A stretch of 64,000 nucleotides of DNA from Ectocarpus siliculosus (GCA_000310025.1 FN649728.1:873828-937827), one strand, 5' to 3'. Positions 20,398 through 31,559 are shown, numbered from the stretch's first letter. The notes: a model not told the origin generated them from the letters alone. Translations and numbers: made by a program.

Positions 20398-22224
20398 ATG
20401 TTCTTCGTTTCCCCCGGCGCCGCCAGATGTTCCTTCGTGCTGTCACGAGAATTTGGCGTGCCCTTCAAGGGCTTCCTATGGCTACTAGTGTTGACCGTAC
20501 AGTGCGTTTCGAGCCAGTACTGCCAGACGGATGTCGTGTCTTTGACGGGCACCGAGTTTGGAAATGAGTACACGTTTGAGTGCGTAGAAGGCGCGTACGT
20601 CAGCGAGGTGACCCTATCCAGCGAAACCAACGGCTTCACTGGGTTCATTCTGACGTGCTCTGATGGAGAAGTCAGCGAAATTTTCGGCTATTGCTTCTAC
20701 CGAGACACCTTGTTCGTAAAAGTGTATTGCACCGGTGGTTGGACGCAGCTGTCTACAACTCCCAGTCTCGACACAGATTCTCCAGCGAACGCGAGCTTTT
20801 TCTGCTTCAATGACGGCGGTCCATCGGGTGCTACCCTTGGGCCCTATCCGTGAGTGAAATTCAGAATATCGTGTGCATGTGGTCAGTTGTACTATCGGGA
20901 TCAGAAGAGGCTGGCACAGATTCTGCCAGACTTCTGTTTGTGTATCAAGAGTTGTTCATGGACGGTGTTTGGCCACGCCGATGTCTCGTAACTGTTCGGT
21001 CGAACCCGACCGTATCATGGACTCCACAGCATCATCTTTTGCTCAAGCCACATCATCCCGTTTGCCGCATGTTGAAGGTCCGAGGGAGGAAATCCCGACA
21101 CTTCCGCCGAAATCACGGCATCCTCATGCGACGACGGCAGCTATGCCGTAGGGGTGACGGTGTTCGAGTTTCTCGCTTCCCTTTATGGTGTGGCACTCCA
21201 TTGTAGGGCAATCGACGAGGCTTCGTGCCCTGCTCCCGACGGTCTGCTCGTGCCGGGCACCACCGGAACCACGGATGATGTCACCGATGACCTTGTCAAT
21301 TCCAGCCCGACACCCGGACCCATGTCGGAATCGCCTACGGAGCCTACCCCTGAGCCCACGCCCGCCCCGGTATCAATCCCAACACCCGAACCCACGTCGG
21401 AACCGACGACCAAGCCTACCCCTGAGCCCACGCCCTCACCCGTATCAATTCCAACATCCGAGCCCACGTCGGAACCGACCACCGAGCCTACCACCGAGCC
21501 TGCCCCACAGCCCACACCCACACCGGTATCAATTACAACACCCGAACCCACGTCAGAACCGACGGCCGACCCTATCCCTGAGCCAACGCCTGCACCCGTG
21601 TTAGTCCAGACATCCAAGCCCACTTTGGAACCGACGGCCGAACCTTCGCCTGAGTCGATGCCCACACCCGCATCGATTCCAACACCTGAACCCACTGACA
21701 TCAACCCCGTCGGTCAACCTCATTCACTTACTTCTTCTCCCTTGCGCATTGCAGCCCCCGCCACTTACACGGGTGACGAAGCATTGGCCACCACCCCGAC
21801 CCCTGTGGGTTCCACGATGACACCTACGTCTTCACCTTCGCCCATCGCGACCTCCGCCACAGAAACGGAAGACGACGCATCGGCCACCACCCAGAACCCC
21901 GTGGGTCCGACTTTGACACCGACTCCCGGCGTCCTGCAGGACGCAGACGACGACAACGATGATGGGAGCAACGACGACAGTATCTGGACCGAGACGGTGA
22001 CAACCGTTGTGAGCAGCGTAGCATCGGCGGTCGCTTTGGCTTTTCTCGCTTTTGCGTTCAAGCGGTTACGTGGTTCCCATGACGGCAGGGAGGGACGGGG
22101 AGAGGCCAGCCCGAGGGGTGAAGGAGGGGACCATGGTAACAACCGCAACGGCGGCATCGTCATCTCCAAGTACTTTTTCGGAGGCCACAACTCGATCGGC
22201 GACACCACCACCAACAGCTCGTAG
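20398..22224 (+). CDS. Predicted type I membrane protein with two related Cys modules and a Pro/Thr/Glu-rich stalk (intact copy 1)
   Basis: Two exons, 20398-20849 and 21078-22224, give about 532 residues. Exon 1 ends TATCC before GTGAGT; exon 2 starts after TTGAAG and the split Pro codon restores frame. The N-terminus has the hydrophobic run GFLWLLVLTVQCVSS, then QYCQTD, as expected for secretion. Two modules follow with the same pattern: CVEGAYVSEVTLSS..GFILTC and CDDGSYAVGVTVFE..GVALHC. A long stalk repeats TPEPTSEPTT-like units from about 21330 to 21700. One membrane helix follows (VSSVASAVALAFLAFAF, about 22005-22055), then KRLRGS and a Gly/Asn-rich tail with GGHNSIGD. The architecture suggests a surface receptor or adhesion protein. 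The modules resemble the C-G-x-V-x-V...C rhythm of beta-prism-like folds such as VMO-I, but I could not confirm a family. The only undamaged member of three. Confidence 0.7.
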
Positions 22225-22318
22225 TTGCAAGGGCACGGTAACAACGTCGGAGGAAACCAGGGGTAGCGGTGGCCCCCGCTGATGGCAGAACATCTGGTTG
22301 GGCAGGTGCGGACAGAGT

Positions 22319-22503
22319 GAAAGGGTTGCACGATATTTTTTTAGATATGGCTATTCGCTGAGTGACATGCAAGCAGAACGTCAAGTCGCGCTGACGTCGC
22401 CGCTTCTCCCTTACGATGCGGGCAAAGGGTTGCACGATACTTGCTCATGTTGGGATACTTGTTTTCGCCGAGTGACATGCAAGCAGAATGTCACGTCGCA
22501 CTA
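22319..22503 (+). repeat. Tandem duplication of about 105 bp downstream of copy 1
   Basis: GGGTTGCACGATA, then CGCTGAGTGACATGCAAGCA and GAACGTCAAGTCGC (22322-22394), is repeated as GGGTTGCACGATA, GCCGAGTGACATGCAAGCAG and AATGTCACGTCGC (22428-22501). Confidence 0.75.
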
Positions 22504-24632
22504 GTGTATCCCCCTCCATTTCCTCCCAAAATTGTGCCCGTAGATGAGGGTCAGACTGCATTGGTTGACGAAATCCTTACCCGTTTCTGCGAATGCATCC
22601 AAATCCGCAGATATATATTGATCTGTTCCCCGCTCAACGACGGGGACGACGAGTGGAGAGCTGTTCGGAAATATGTTGTCTTGGTATTTTCTTTTTTCTC
22701 GGGGGGTCTATTGTAGACTATTCCTTAACTGCAGCGTGTCCGGCGTCCTATGCTTCACGCACATGCAGGTTCTACTATTTGTTGCCGTTAAATTTCAGTC
22801 TGAAAAGTTATTTTCAGCGAGAATATTCGATCTGTGTTCCCATGCGAGGATAGTCTACGCATTTTTCGAGTACGTTGCGTTTCGCAAGGTTCGACGTATT
22901 TTCTTATATCTGCAATAATATACCTTGTGGAACAATAAACATTTTGCAGTTCGTTTCTGTAGAGGACTCTGGACTCGGCCGTAAAGTCGGATGAGAGCCC
23001 TCGTCCACAGGATAGCGGTAGACAAATTGGCATGTGCTTTACGGTGCCCATTCAACAGGTTGAAAATGTGTGAAGTTTGGAATTGTGGGCTCTGATCTGC
23101 ATGGCAAGGATTTCAATGTGCGACGTGTTGATGTTTGTGCGGAATTATTTGTCTTTTCCGCCTGACATGATCAATGCAATGGGACATCTAGGGTGTATAA
23201 TATATGTAGTATACCGCTATTTATTCTGTCTGTCGTACGACCGACTCTTCTGGCGCTGAGAAGCACATCAGAAGGCTGACGTCGGCACAGTGTGCCTGGA
23301 GCCGTGGCCTTGTCGAAGCTCATCATTAAACTTTGAAGCGAGTGAAACACGACGTTACAGTCCGTCAGGAGGGCAACCAATATATATATTTTCGGGGAAT
23401 CGACCATGCACGTGAACCATTCCGCTTCCTACTTACTGTACATTATTATCATGTGGTATTTTTTGTTTGTTTGTCGCTACGGTCGGTCGTAGTCTGGCAT
23501 GTGTCCGTCTCTGTGCCTTTCTCTTTTTTCGCCCTCTGCGTTCATTGTTTCTTGTTCGTTTTCGTTCTAGACTATATTTCCAGTCTACGGTCACCTCGAA
23601 TAGCGTGCGGAGGCGAGCGGAGGGTCCTACATGTAGACTGGTATCTATCTGTCGTTGATTTCTATTGACTGCTGTCCAAGTGCTGTCCACTATTTTTTCG
23701 TGTACCATTTTTGGGTAGGTGACCACGGGAATCGACGTCATGTGCTAGCAGACCTTCATAATAATGGGTAGTACGGACTGAAGAAGGTACTACTGGGTAG
23801 AGAGAACGGAACGGAACCCAATGTGAAGATTACAACAACAACAAACAACAACAACAACAACGACACCCATGAAGAACCTGCGGAATAGTGGTCGACGATG
23901 TACAGTTGGGGATGGCATGAGGCCTCCGCTGCGTGGTTCCATGACTCGACTTTTCTTCCGTGGATACTAGAGTCTAATCATGCGCGGTCATTTTTTCGAG
24001 ATCTGTATTTTCGCTTTTTCACTCCAAGAAGAAGATACACAGACGGGTAGAGCGCACGGAAGAAAACAACATCAACTCCAAGGGAAACCACCGAAAAAAA
24101 AAAAACGGTATTAGCGCTACAGTACATAGGTTGCTGAACGGTGTAGGTTGCTGTCAATCAGGCCTAGGCGAGACAGGTGAAACGCAAGGTTGATACGTGT
24201 AACCCTATGCCGCGGCGCGCGAGGGGGTAAGGGCTGGGTTGCTCAACAGCACGAGCTGCACCTGCCCAAGGAATGTTCCAGAAAATGGTATGCGGAGATT
24301 TCTTCAACCTAGGATTCAGTGGCACAAAAGGTACAAATAAATATTCAACTCTTTCGGTGGTGTCCACGGATCAGTAGTAATAGGAACGCGGCGGCCAAAA
24401 ATAGTACTGGGTAGTAATAGGCACCGAAGAGAACGTTCAAGAAAGGCGGCATACCGTTGTTTTGTGATTGCTTCCTTTCTCGCCGAACCTCTTGGGGATG
24501 TAGGCTTGTGGATGTTGACGATTGTCCCGTATCGGTTCTCGAAGAGGTTGTTTGTTGTATGTCCTACAGTAATTTGTTCTTGAGTTGGTGCGTGCTCTCT
24601 CCGCAGTGTGTCGCACGAGCAGAACACTATTA
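22504..24632. other. Non-coding spacer with repeat B copy
   Basis: I see no gene. Repeat B lies at 23712-23860 (GGTGACCACGGGAATCGACG, GTACGGAC, AAGGTACTACTGGGTAGAGA, CGGAACGG, then a (CAA)n tail). A partial further piece lies near 24040-24075 (GGGTAGAGCGCACGGAAGAA). AT-rich stretches and TATATATA occur near 22610 and 23380. The minus-strand ORF at 24316-24627 has no recognisable domain. Confidence 0.5.
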
Positions 24633-24690
24633 GATAAAATTAGACCATCTGATAAGTCAACGTTGACTGATCAGATGGTCTAATTTTATC
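24633..24690. repeat. Near-perfect 58-bp palindrome
   Basis: GATAAAATTAGACCATCTGA in the left arm is matched by its exact reverse complement in the right arm. The centre is AGTCAACGTTGACT, centred between 24661 and 24662. Only one base pair (24653/24670 region, A opposite G) fails, and there is no loop. The flanks are unrelated sequence. Confidence 0.95.
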
Positions 24691-25365
24691 AAACCCTATG
24701 CAGCAATGGTCACTGATGTGCATAAGCAGAGCACCCGATTGTGCAATCTTATAGTCACAGGTCAAAGGCAAAACTCAAGTGCTGCGTGTGAGCCTGTACG
24801 TGTCCTGTACAGCTGCAGCGCGGCGTACCAATTCACTTGTTGTGCCGCTGGACTCTTAATACGAGAGGCTTGGCTCTGAGTTCGCAGCAGGAAGTCCGAA
24901 GGAGAAGAAGATGGGTTGGTGGGAATGTAGTTACTTGATCAGTGGAGACCAGAAATAATGTAGAGAAACAGAGGGAGGGGTAGTGAACCCCGGAGAAGTA
25001 GAGAGGTTGAGAAACCCCAAATAGGCAGAGGGTTGGAGAACCCCCGAAGAAGCAGAGTGAGAGGATGGGGCGAGTACGCGCTCATCCTAGAAATCATGGA
25101 ATCACACCTACCTATCGGACAACGTCGACCAATCACACGTGTTCAGAATACGGTACTGGTAAGCTACGAGACGTTTCTGGAAAGATGACTTCAACACCAT
25201 GCTCTCGAACTTGTGCCAAGTATGCACATCAAATATTGTACTTGCACGCACAAGTGAATACTTGCACTGACGTACGACAAACCGCAGAATACAGCTTCAA
25301 CAACAATTGAACTACACTTCCAAATTCGACTGCTGAGCGCATACGAATATTCATTCATTCAAGGA

Positions 25366-25486
25366 CGCAAGTCTGAGTTACTTGCGACGGTACATATCCT
25401 TTGATAACACCACGCAAGTCAGAGACACTTGCGACAACTACCCGATGCATATATACTTCCGAGCACGCAAGTCTGAGCTACTTGCA
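25366..25486. repeat. Three regularly spaced short stem-loops (CGCAAGT...ACTTGCG)
   Basis: CGCAAGTCTGAGTTACTTGCG (25366-25386), a second copy with CAGAGAC in the loop (25413-25433) and a third at 25466-25486 are each a 7-bp-stem hairpin. Spacers of 26 and 32 bases differ in sequence. Related half-sites (ACTTGCACGCACAAGT) occur near 25233-25250 and a decayed one near 25518. Confidence 0.8.
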
Positions 25487-28120
25487 CTATGACATATTTA
25501 TTTCTGGAAAAAATCTAGGCTACTTGTATGCAGATTATTTCTGGATTATGAAAAACAGAACATCAACCATGTCTGTCTCCATATTCCGAGTATGACAGAC
25601 CATACGGAATTTTACCTACTACATGAAATAGCGACATTTTGACAATATTTGAACTAGTCAAACTGACTACCTAAATGCTGAAGCTACGGTAGTGCCAAAT
25701 ATTCCAACAGAACCTAGGGATCAAACATCGCACGCAGGCACTATACGTGCACCTCGACCAGCACTCCAACAGAAGAACCTCTCTCCTTACTCAAACACTC
25801 CCCGCCTTCGCACGAAAAAATGCTCTCGAAAATCAAAATGTTGTCTGCTTGTTAGAGTGCAACACAAGAACCCACCGCTTCGGGAAGACAGAGAAAAAAG
25901 AAAACTCTTTGTTGTTGTCCCTCCTGTCCATGTGACCCCGGCTCGTTGCATTGTGCTCGAACACATCAATGTGTGCACATTGTCCCCACAGGAGAAGACT
26001 GGCGCCCCGAATAGATAGAAAGGACGAAAGCTCGCACGCTAACCTTACCAAACTTCGTGCCTCGTGAGAGACCACACGACGCAAAGTAGAAACGACGATA
26101 TAGCTGCAGTAACCACGTTCTTTCGACGCCCCGGTCTTTCACCCTGGGCGCGCGCCAATCGCCGAAGCGAAAAGGGAGCCGGCCTTGCGACACCCACAGG
26201 TAAGAGAGGGAGTTGGTTACTAAGCGAGTTTAGCGCCCTCGCAGCTCTCGGCAACGAGGTGGGTAGGGAGGTGCGACGCATTCCACAAAAAAGGTAGTAG
26301 CTGGTATGCACGAGATCATGTATGCCGCTGTTGTCCTGCGGTTGCATATACGCCGGAGGTATGCTCACACGTCTGGTGTTGAGTTCTAACGAGCCGTCCG
26401 GAGGCTCTCAGTCTCCATGTCTGTATCCCAACCGAACCTCTCGCCCGTTAGCATCGAGCGCTTGGCTCGAGACGGCCGTAAACACACATGGTTTTCTTTT
26501 GCGCAGAGAAAGGGAAACCGCATCAAGCGCGAACGAACCCTTGATGAGAAGATGGTTCGTGTTCTACAGTAGTATACGCGCCTGGCGGCGGGTCCATGGC
26601 TCAGTACCAGAAAGCCCGCCAACGCAAGCACGTCAGCGGTAGTGATTTATTCGCACCCAAACTGGCTTGATCGTCTTTTAGACGTCGTTCATAACCACCG
26701 TAGTGGGGGTAGATCACGCAAGTTCGTGAGCAAAACGAGGGGGGCGGGGTTCCCGGTTGTCTTGAACGATGACAAGTAGACTATACCAGTAAAGAAGAGC
26801 ACGAGGTCGAAAAACTGAGCAATCTACTACTGTATTCAACAACTGGTACACCACATATCTGTCCACAACTGTAAACGCGCCCGGAGTTTACGGGAAAGTA
26901 TTTTTGTTTGTGTGCCGGTCCGTGCACTTCGTATCCACACTCTTGGCTCTTGGCGACAGAGATTCTGCCCAGAAGGTAGTTGAGATACGCGCCCGTGCGC
27001 GTAAAAGAGTGGTGTGTGGCGTTTTGATATTGATATTGTATTGTCATCTATGTTAATGTGCTTTGCAGCATTTTCTTACCTAGCCATATCCCCTTTTATG
27101 GGTAATAGCATTTTTCATTGAGCCGCACTTGTGTTGTTAATTTGGTTATGCAAGCATTGTCTCAATGGTGGTGTGGGGGGTAGATTCGGGATATTTCTAC
27201 AGTTCCCCTTCCCTTTGGATGATATTGTGAAGAGTCATATCTTTCGATTCAGGAGTATTAATCATCAGCTCTTTCTTCTGGATCGAGCTTATTGGATTTG
27301 AGTATATAATCTGCATAGATGACCTTCAGGGTGGGCCAGTGTTAATGAGTGTTGCTGTAGGGCCTAGATGTGGTACATCTTAGTCTAGTATAGGATGTGG
27401 GATGTCCGTGAGGTACACCTCTCAGGGACCATACCACATCAGGACTCAGCTATCTGCGTGCCCCCTGGTTGCTAGGAGGATCCCCTCCTCAATCAGACCT
27501 TCCTCGCTCTCAATTCAAGCAACATCTCATTTCTACACAATCGTGGAGACAAGGCATCAAGCGACCGTACCTCTTTCTTTACCCTAGGACCCAGCTGCTT
27601 CCTACAGCTGGACCTCCTTTATACGACTCAGTAAGACACTGGGCGAGGCCAGCGGAACGTCGTGTATTTACAGTAACCGCCCGCCCGTTCCATGTCTTCG
27701 TATCGACCCACGGGGTGAGCGCCTAAGCAGTTAGCTACACGTTTGTGCCACAATTGCGCGGTTGGTTTCATTTCGATTTTTTTTTTCTGTCGGTGACATA
27801 CTGTAGCAGTAGTGGTTAAAAATCAATGCAATCACGGCAACAAAGCTACATGTAGTTTTTATTTTATTTTTTCTCAATATTACCCGACGAATCCATCTCA
27901 AACTACAAGATAGAACATTCTGAAGTTCATTCTCGTTGTCGACCGGCGCACCGGAAGAAATTGATTTTCCATTTTATTTGAACGAACTGGCACCGGGCGG
28001 CTTTGAAGAGTCCTGCCTTGAGCCAAAGATCACTTCAACGCCCCGAACACGAAACGTGTCAGCCATGGACCAAATCGCAGTGTTACAGAAAAGCATCTTC
28101 CGTGTGTCTTTTTATTTTTG
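25487..28120. other. Gene-poor spacer
   Basis: No gene recognised on either strand. The ORFs here are short, lack domains and have no consistent splice context. The segment is AT-richer than the gene regions. Confidence 0.5.
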
Positions 28121-28180
28121 GCATCGACCGCGCTAACCGGCTGACCAATGAAAAGACGTCAGTCTCAGTGCGGTTGAAAA
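28121..28180 (+). repeat. Repeat D, copy near the acidic ORF
   Basis: Reads ATCGACCGCGCTAACCGGCT, then GACCAATGAAAAGACGTCAG and GCGGTTGAAAAC. Diverged copies at 28690-28760 and 28858-28920 keep the same order. Two copies are followed about 60 bp later by GGGGGAGACTAGCC/GGGGGAGTCTACTC and TCTCCGGAT. Confidence 0.65.
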
Positions 28181-28192
28181 CACAAAACGCTT

Positions 28193-28654
28193 CTAAATGC
28201 CATTAACTGGGACCCCGTGAGGGGGCGGCATGGGGGAGACTAGCCTATTCTCCGGATCAACAACAGAAACGGTAGCAACAGAAGAAGGCTGCACGCGTCT
28301 ACCAAGGCTGCTACCTTGCACACGAGTTCGTTTTGGGGTGCTTTCACCATCATCCTCCTTGCTTTCACTTCCGTCGTTCTCATCATCGTTGTGACAGCAA
28401 TTTTTCGACATTTCACCTCTGGCCCCGCGTCGTTTGTGGTGGGGAAGGTCGTCTGGCTCGGACCTTGTGTTCTCTTCCACGACATGATTCCCAGCTCGAC
28501 TGCTGTTTGTCTCTGCCTTGTCCTCCTCCTGTTCCCTCTCCTCCTCCTTCATCACTTCCAAACGAATTCCCCTTATTGCCATCCTGGTCGTTTCTACTGC
28601 ACTACTTCCGAGATCCCAACCTATTGGCCGTGGTGGAAACTGATCAATCAGTAG
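28193..28654 (-). CDS. Unrecognised acidic/basic protein with nuclear-localisation-like clusters
   Basis: The open frame from about 28654 reads LIDQFPPRPIGWD, an ATG at 28582 (MAIRGIRLEVMKEEEREQEE), SEPDDLPHHKRRGARGEM, an Asp/Glu/Lys-rich part, GESTPKRTRVQ and VSPMPPPHG before the stop at 28193. KRRGAR and PKRTR look like short basic localisation signals. A diverged second copy lies just upstream at 28990-29401. The conservation of LIDQFPPRPIG, EPD(D/E)LPH(H/N)KRR and NPKRTR/TPKRTR between the copies supports past coding. It may be the tail of the retroelement remnants next to it rather than a host gene. Confidence 0.4.
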   Translation of the reverse strand, partial: LLIDQFPPRPIGWDLGSSAVETTRMAIRGIRLEVMKEEEREQEEDKAETNSSRAGNHVVEENTRSEPDDLPHHKRRGARGEMSKNCCHNDDENDGSESKEDDGESTPKRTRVQGSSLGRRVQPSSVATVSVVDPENRLVSPMPPPHGVPVNGI

Positions 28655-28989
28655 TTCATGGCGTGTCTATGTGTGTCTTAACTAACCATCGACCGCCTGA
28701 CCGGCTGACCAATGACTAGACCTCAGGCAATTATCGGTCTCCATTGCGGCTGAAAACAGAGCATTCTTGTAGAGATCATGATCTGGGAGGGAGTCATGGG
28801 GGAAACTAAGCTGCTCGTAGGAAGGAAATTGTCGTGTTTGTATGTGTTTCTTATCAGAGTCGACCGCGCTTACCGGGTGGCCAATGAAAAGACGTCAGTC
28901 TCGGGGCGGTGGAAAACATAAAATGCTTCAACAGGCCACGATCTGGGACCGTGGACCGAGCGTCATGGGGGAGTCTACTCTACTCTCCG

Positions 28990-29401
28990 GATAAAAGTCA
29001 GATACCGTAGCAATAACGGACGGATACTGCACGTGTTTACCATGGCTGCTGCTGCTTTGGATGCGCGTGCGTTTTGGATTGCTTTCATCGCCTTCCCCGC
29101 ATTTACTACCACCACTCTCGTTGGCAGCATTCCCACTTATTTTCAGAGGTCCTCTCTAGTCCTGCGTCGTTTGTTGTGCGGAAGTTCATCTGGTTCAAAC
29201 CCTTTTGCTCTCTTCAACACCATGTTGTCCTCCTCCATCATCTCCTTCGTTCTCCTTCCTTTGCTTTCCCCTTCCTTCATCTCCGTCCCTCCCAAAAGAG
29301 CTACCCTCAATACCATCGTTATCGCTTTCACCAGATACGGAATCCCTACCTATTGGCCGTGGTGGAAATTGGTCGATCAGTAGTCCATGACCTTTGAACA
29401 C
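28990..29401 (-). pseudogene. Diverged, frameshifted second copy of the acidic/basic ORF
   Basis: LLIDQFPPRPIGRDSVSGE is in one frame (29401 downwards), while FEPDELPHNKRRRTREDL, ESNPKRTRIQSSSSHGK and SPMTLGPRSQ follow in another. At least one frameshift separates the halves compared with 28193-28654. Confidence 0.55.
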
Positions 29402-29409
29402 ATCACGAG

Positions 29410-30048
29410 TTAGTACCGACAGAAAACGAGCCAGCTCAAAGGTCTGCGAATTATGTCAGAATGGTAAACCTTCAGGCGAAGCAACGCTCTTTCATCGTAA
29501 AAATTCCCCCTGCAATATTCTTCGTAGGCCAAGTGGTTGGCGATAGCTACGAAGAATCGATTGATGCCTTGGCCAAGACCACTACAAGTTGAAAAGGCAG
29601 CAATAAGAAGGTTAGATCTAGACGGGTTGAAAGTTCCCACATAGTGGTTTGCTTTACTTGCAGCTCGATCTTCGAGGGCGGATCCTGGCGTTTGGATGGA
29701 CTTGCAGATGGGTTGACGATTGTGACATCTACAACAATAGACTTGGTGCAAAACTCTTGAGCTTTATCTCCTGCGTGTAATCCTGGGGGGATCACCAAAT
29801 CCATATTTTGGAGCCCCTTTCCCCTACCAGTGCCTGTGGCAAATGGGGAAAGCATCCTCAACGGTGACAAGCATGTGGCACTCGCGTAATGCCTTCAAAA
29901 CAACGCGAACCATCCTGTTGTGCAGGAATGTTGATGCCCCGGTTTTCGTGAAGACGAGGGAGTGGGCCCGGCTCAAACGTTCCTTGCATACCCGTACCGC
30001 AAAGTCTTCCTGTGTCGCAGTCAGTTCGATCGTGACTCTCCAGTACAC
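29410..30048 (-). pseudogene. Decayed retroelement C-terminal region, copy 1
   Basis: Minus-strand pieces in shifting frames read MVRVVLKALRECHMLVTVED, GLQNMDLVIPPGL, KSIVVDVTIVNPSA and then KANHYVGTFNPSRSNLL followed by AFSTCSGLGQGINRFFVAIA. The order (short catalytic-domain tail, DxxIP box, a VVDVT strand, then K..HY and a STxGxLG box) resembles the region after reverse transcriptase in algal non-LTR elements. This is family inference; no RT catalytic motif is present. A second, worse copy follows at 30417-31129. Confidence 0.45.
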
Positions 30049-30416
30049 GACTAATTGACCAGATACGGGCCAGGCAGCATTCGTTCATCCGCTGAAAGCC
30101 CTTGCGTTGTCAGCCGTGACGACCCCCCCCCCCTCTTGCTTCCTCGAAACGGAACAATGTTTTCTTTCCTCACGACGACGCACAGCTGAATAATGGGGTT
30201 TCGACAGGACGGATTGGGCTTCAATGGCTTGGTAGTGCTGACCAAATTATTACCGCATGTGGACGGTGGTTAACCGCATGTAGACAGCAGTGGTTGCCAT
30301 CTTCATTGGTTTGTCCTGTCTTCCCTGCTTCGAAGAGGTAGACTCCTTTAAGCGTGGGAGTCAAATTATCACATGTGCAAAGGTTAGCCCCTGACTGACC
30401 AACAGCTTTATCGAGC

Positions 30417-31129
30417 TTATCTTTGATGATCATCTGCAGGCCATCCGAAAGCTTTGGGTGGGGTATGAGCTGACCTACCACCGCTCCCCCCGATTTTTCC
30501 AGAAGTGCTCATAGAGAGGAACCGAGCGAGATCAAATGACAACATCTCCGAATCATGCTCTTGAATTATGCCTTTGGTTGGCGGAAAAATCCTCTTTGTC
30601 GTGAAAGTCTCCTGTATTGTATGCTCCCTGGGCGAGATGAGTTGATGTTGCTTCAAGAAATCACTGTGCCCCTTCACCGAAACCACCAGATGTAGAGAGA
30701 GCCACCGTAAGGAGGGTAGAGCTGGACGGGTCAAAAGTACCCACATACTGGGTTGCCTTCCGTGGTTACTGTATGAACGACGTGGGATACGGCTTTGGGA
30801 AAGACCAATCGATGCACGCACCTGTATCTGCCGCAGAATTGACGATAACGCGACATCTACTACAACCTGCTTCGTGGAGAGGTCCTCGGGATTTTTCCCT
30901 TCGTTTCTCCAAGCAGGTGGTATGGTGAGATCCATATTGTACAGACCATTGTTTCGACCAGTTCCTCAAATATACTGGAGGAATTTTCGATTGCAACCGT
31001 CATGTTCCATTGGCGTGTGCGTTTAAACGTTACGGGTGACAAGGGATTGTGGGGAAACTTTGTTCCTTCAGGTGAGGGTGTGAACACGACCGAGAGGTCT
31101 TGTACATTGTTCAAGTACACCAGCGACAC
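30417..31129 (-). pseudogene. Decayed retroelement C-terminal region, copy 2
   Basis: Paralogous to 29410-30048: GLYNMDLTIPPAWRNEG, KQVVVDVA, ATQYVGTFDPSSSTLLTVAL, then STSGGFGEGAQ directly followed by an in-frame stop. Several more stops follow. The upstream part has HNPLSPVTFKRTRQWNMTVA. The two copies are tandem and in the same orientation. Confidence 0.45.
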
Positions 31130-31559
31130 AAACTCTGCCTAAGTCACAGTTGGCTTGGTCGTGACTCCCCCGTCCACGCCCGAGGGGTTCTCGAGATATC
31201 TCTGAAGCATATTCTCTTCCGAAAGAGAGTCCTCGTGGCATCAGCCATGATTGAATTTCTTTGCCTCGGGCCTCTGCAAGACGGACGGACTGCTAAAATC
31301 TTTCCACGATCGTCTGATTGACTTGATCGACGTGCAATGGTTCGGAAAGGGCGACCTGGGCACGAAAGACTTGGCCGCCTTTGTAGGTGAACGGTGAGGA
31401 TGACTGGAACTCCTCATCCCTGTTTCCATCCTCTCCCATGCCATTCCCTCCGTCAGTGTGCTCTTCTTCCCCTTGAACAGATGGTCCATTTTTCTCAAGT
31501 CTTCCTGATTCTATGACAAGATTCCCTGGCAACGTGTTTGTTCCTCCATCAAGCTGTTC

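Larger units (their letters stand above)
18300..23000. repeat. Segmental duplication block, copy 1
   Basis: Homologous to 31560-35560 and 36500-41690. Besides the membrane-protein gene, the three blocks share the A-box segment, a 5' segment with GAGAAGA(C/T)GGCAT followed by CAGAAGGTGAGAA (19420 here, 32070 in copy 2, 37050 in copy 3) and a CGACCATTATCGACGCTG-like stretch just before the start codon. A 3' stretch with CCCCGCTCAACGACGGGGA is also shared. Copy 1 is the most diverged. The outer limits are approximate. Confidence 0.6.

Noticed and set aside
21183-21704. 173-codon minus-strand ORF rich in VGSGVGS units
   Set aside because: Mirror image of the Pro/Thr/Glu-rich stalk coding repeats on plus.
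25366-25486. CRISPR-like repeat-spacer array
   Set aside because: Only three units, repeats just 21 bases and in a eukaryotic nuclear context with no cas genes. Kept as a stem-loop array instead.
28316-28719. Plus-strand hydrophobic ORFs at 28.3-28.7 kb and 29.0-29.4 kb
   Set aside because: They are reverse readings of the Glu/Asp/Lys-rich minus-strand ORFs. Only the minus frames keep motif similarity between the two copies.
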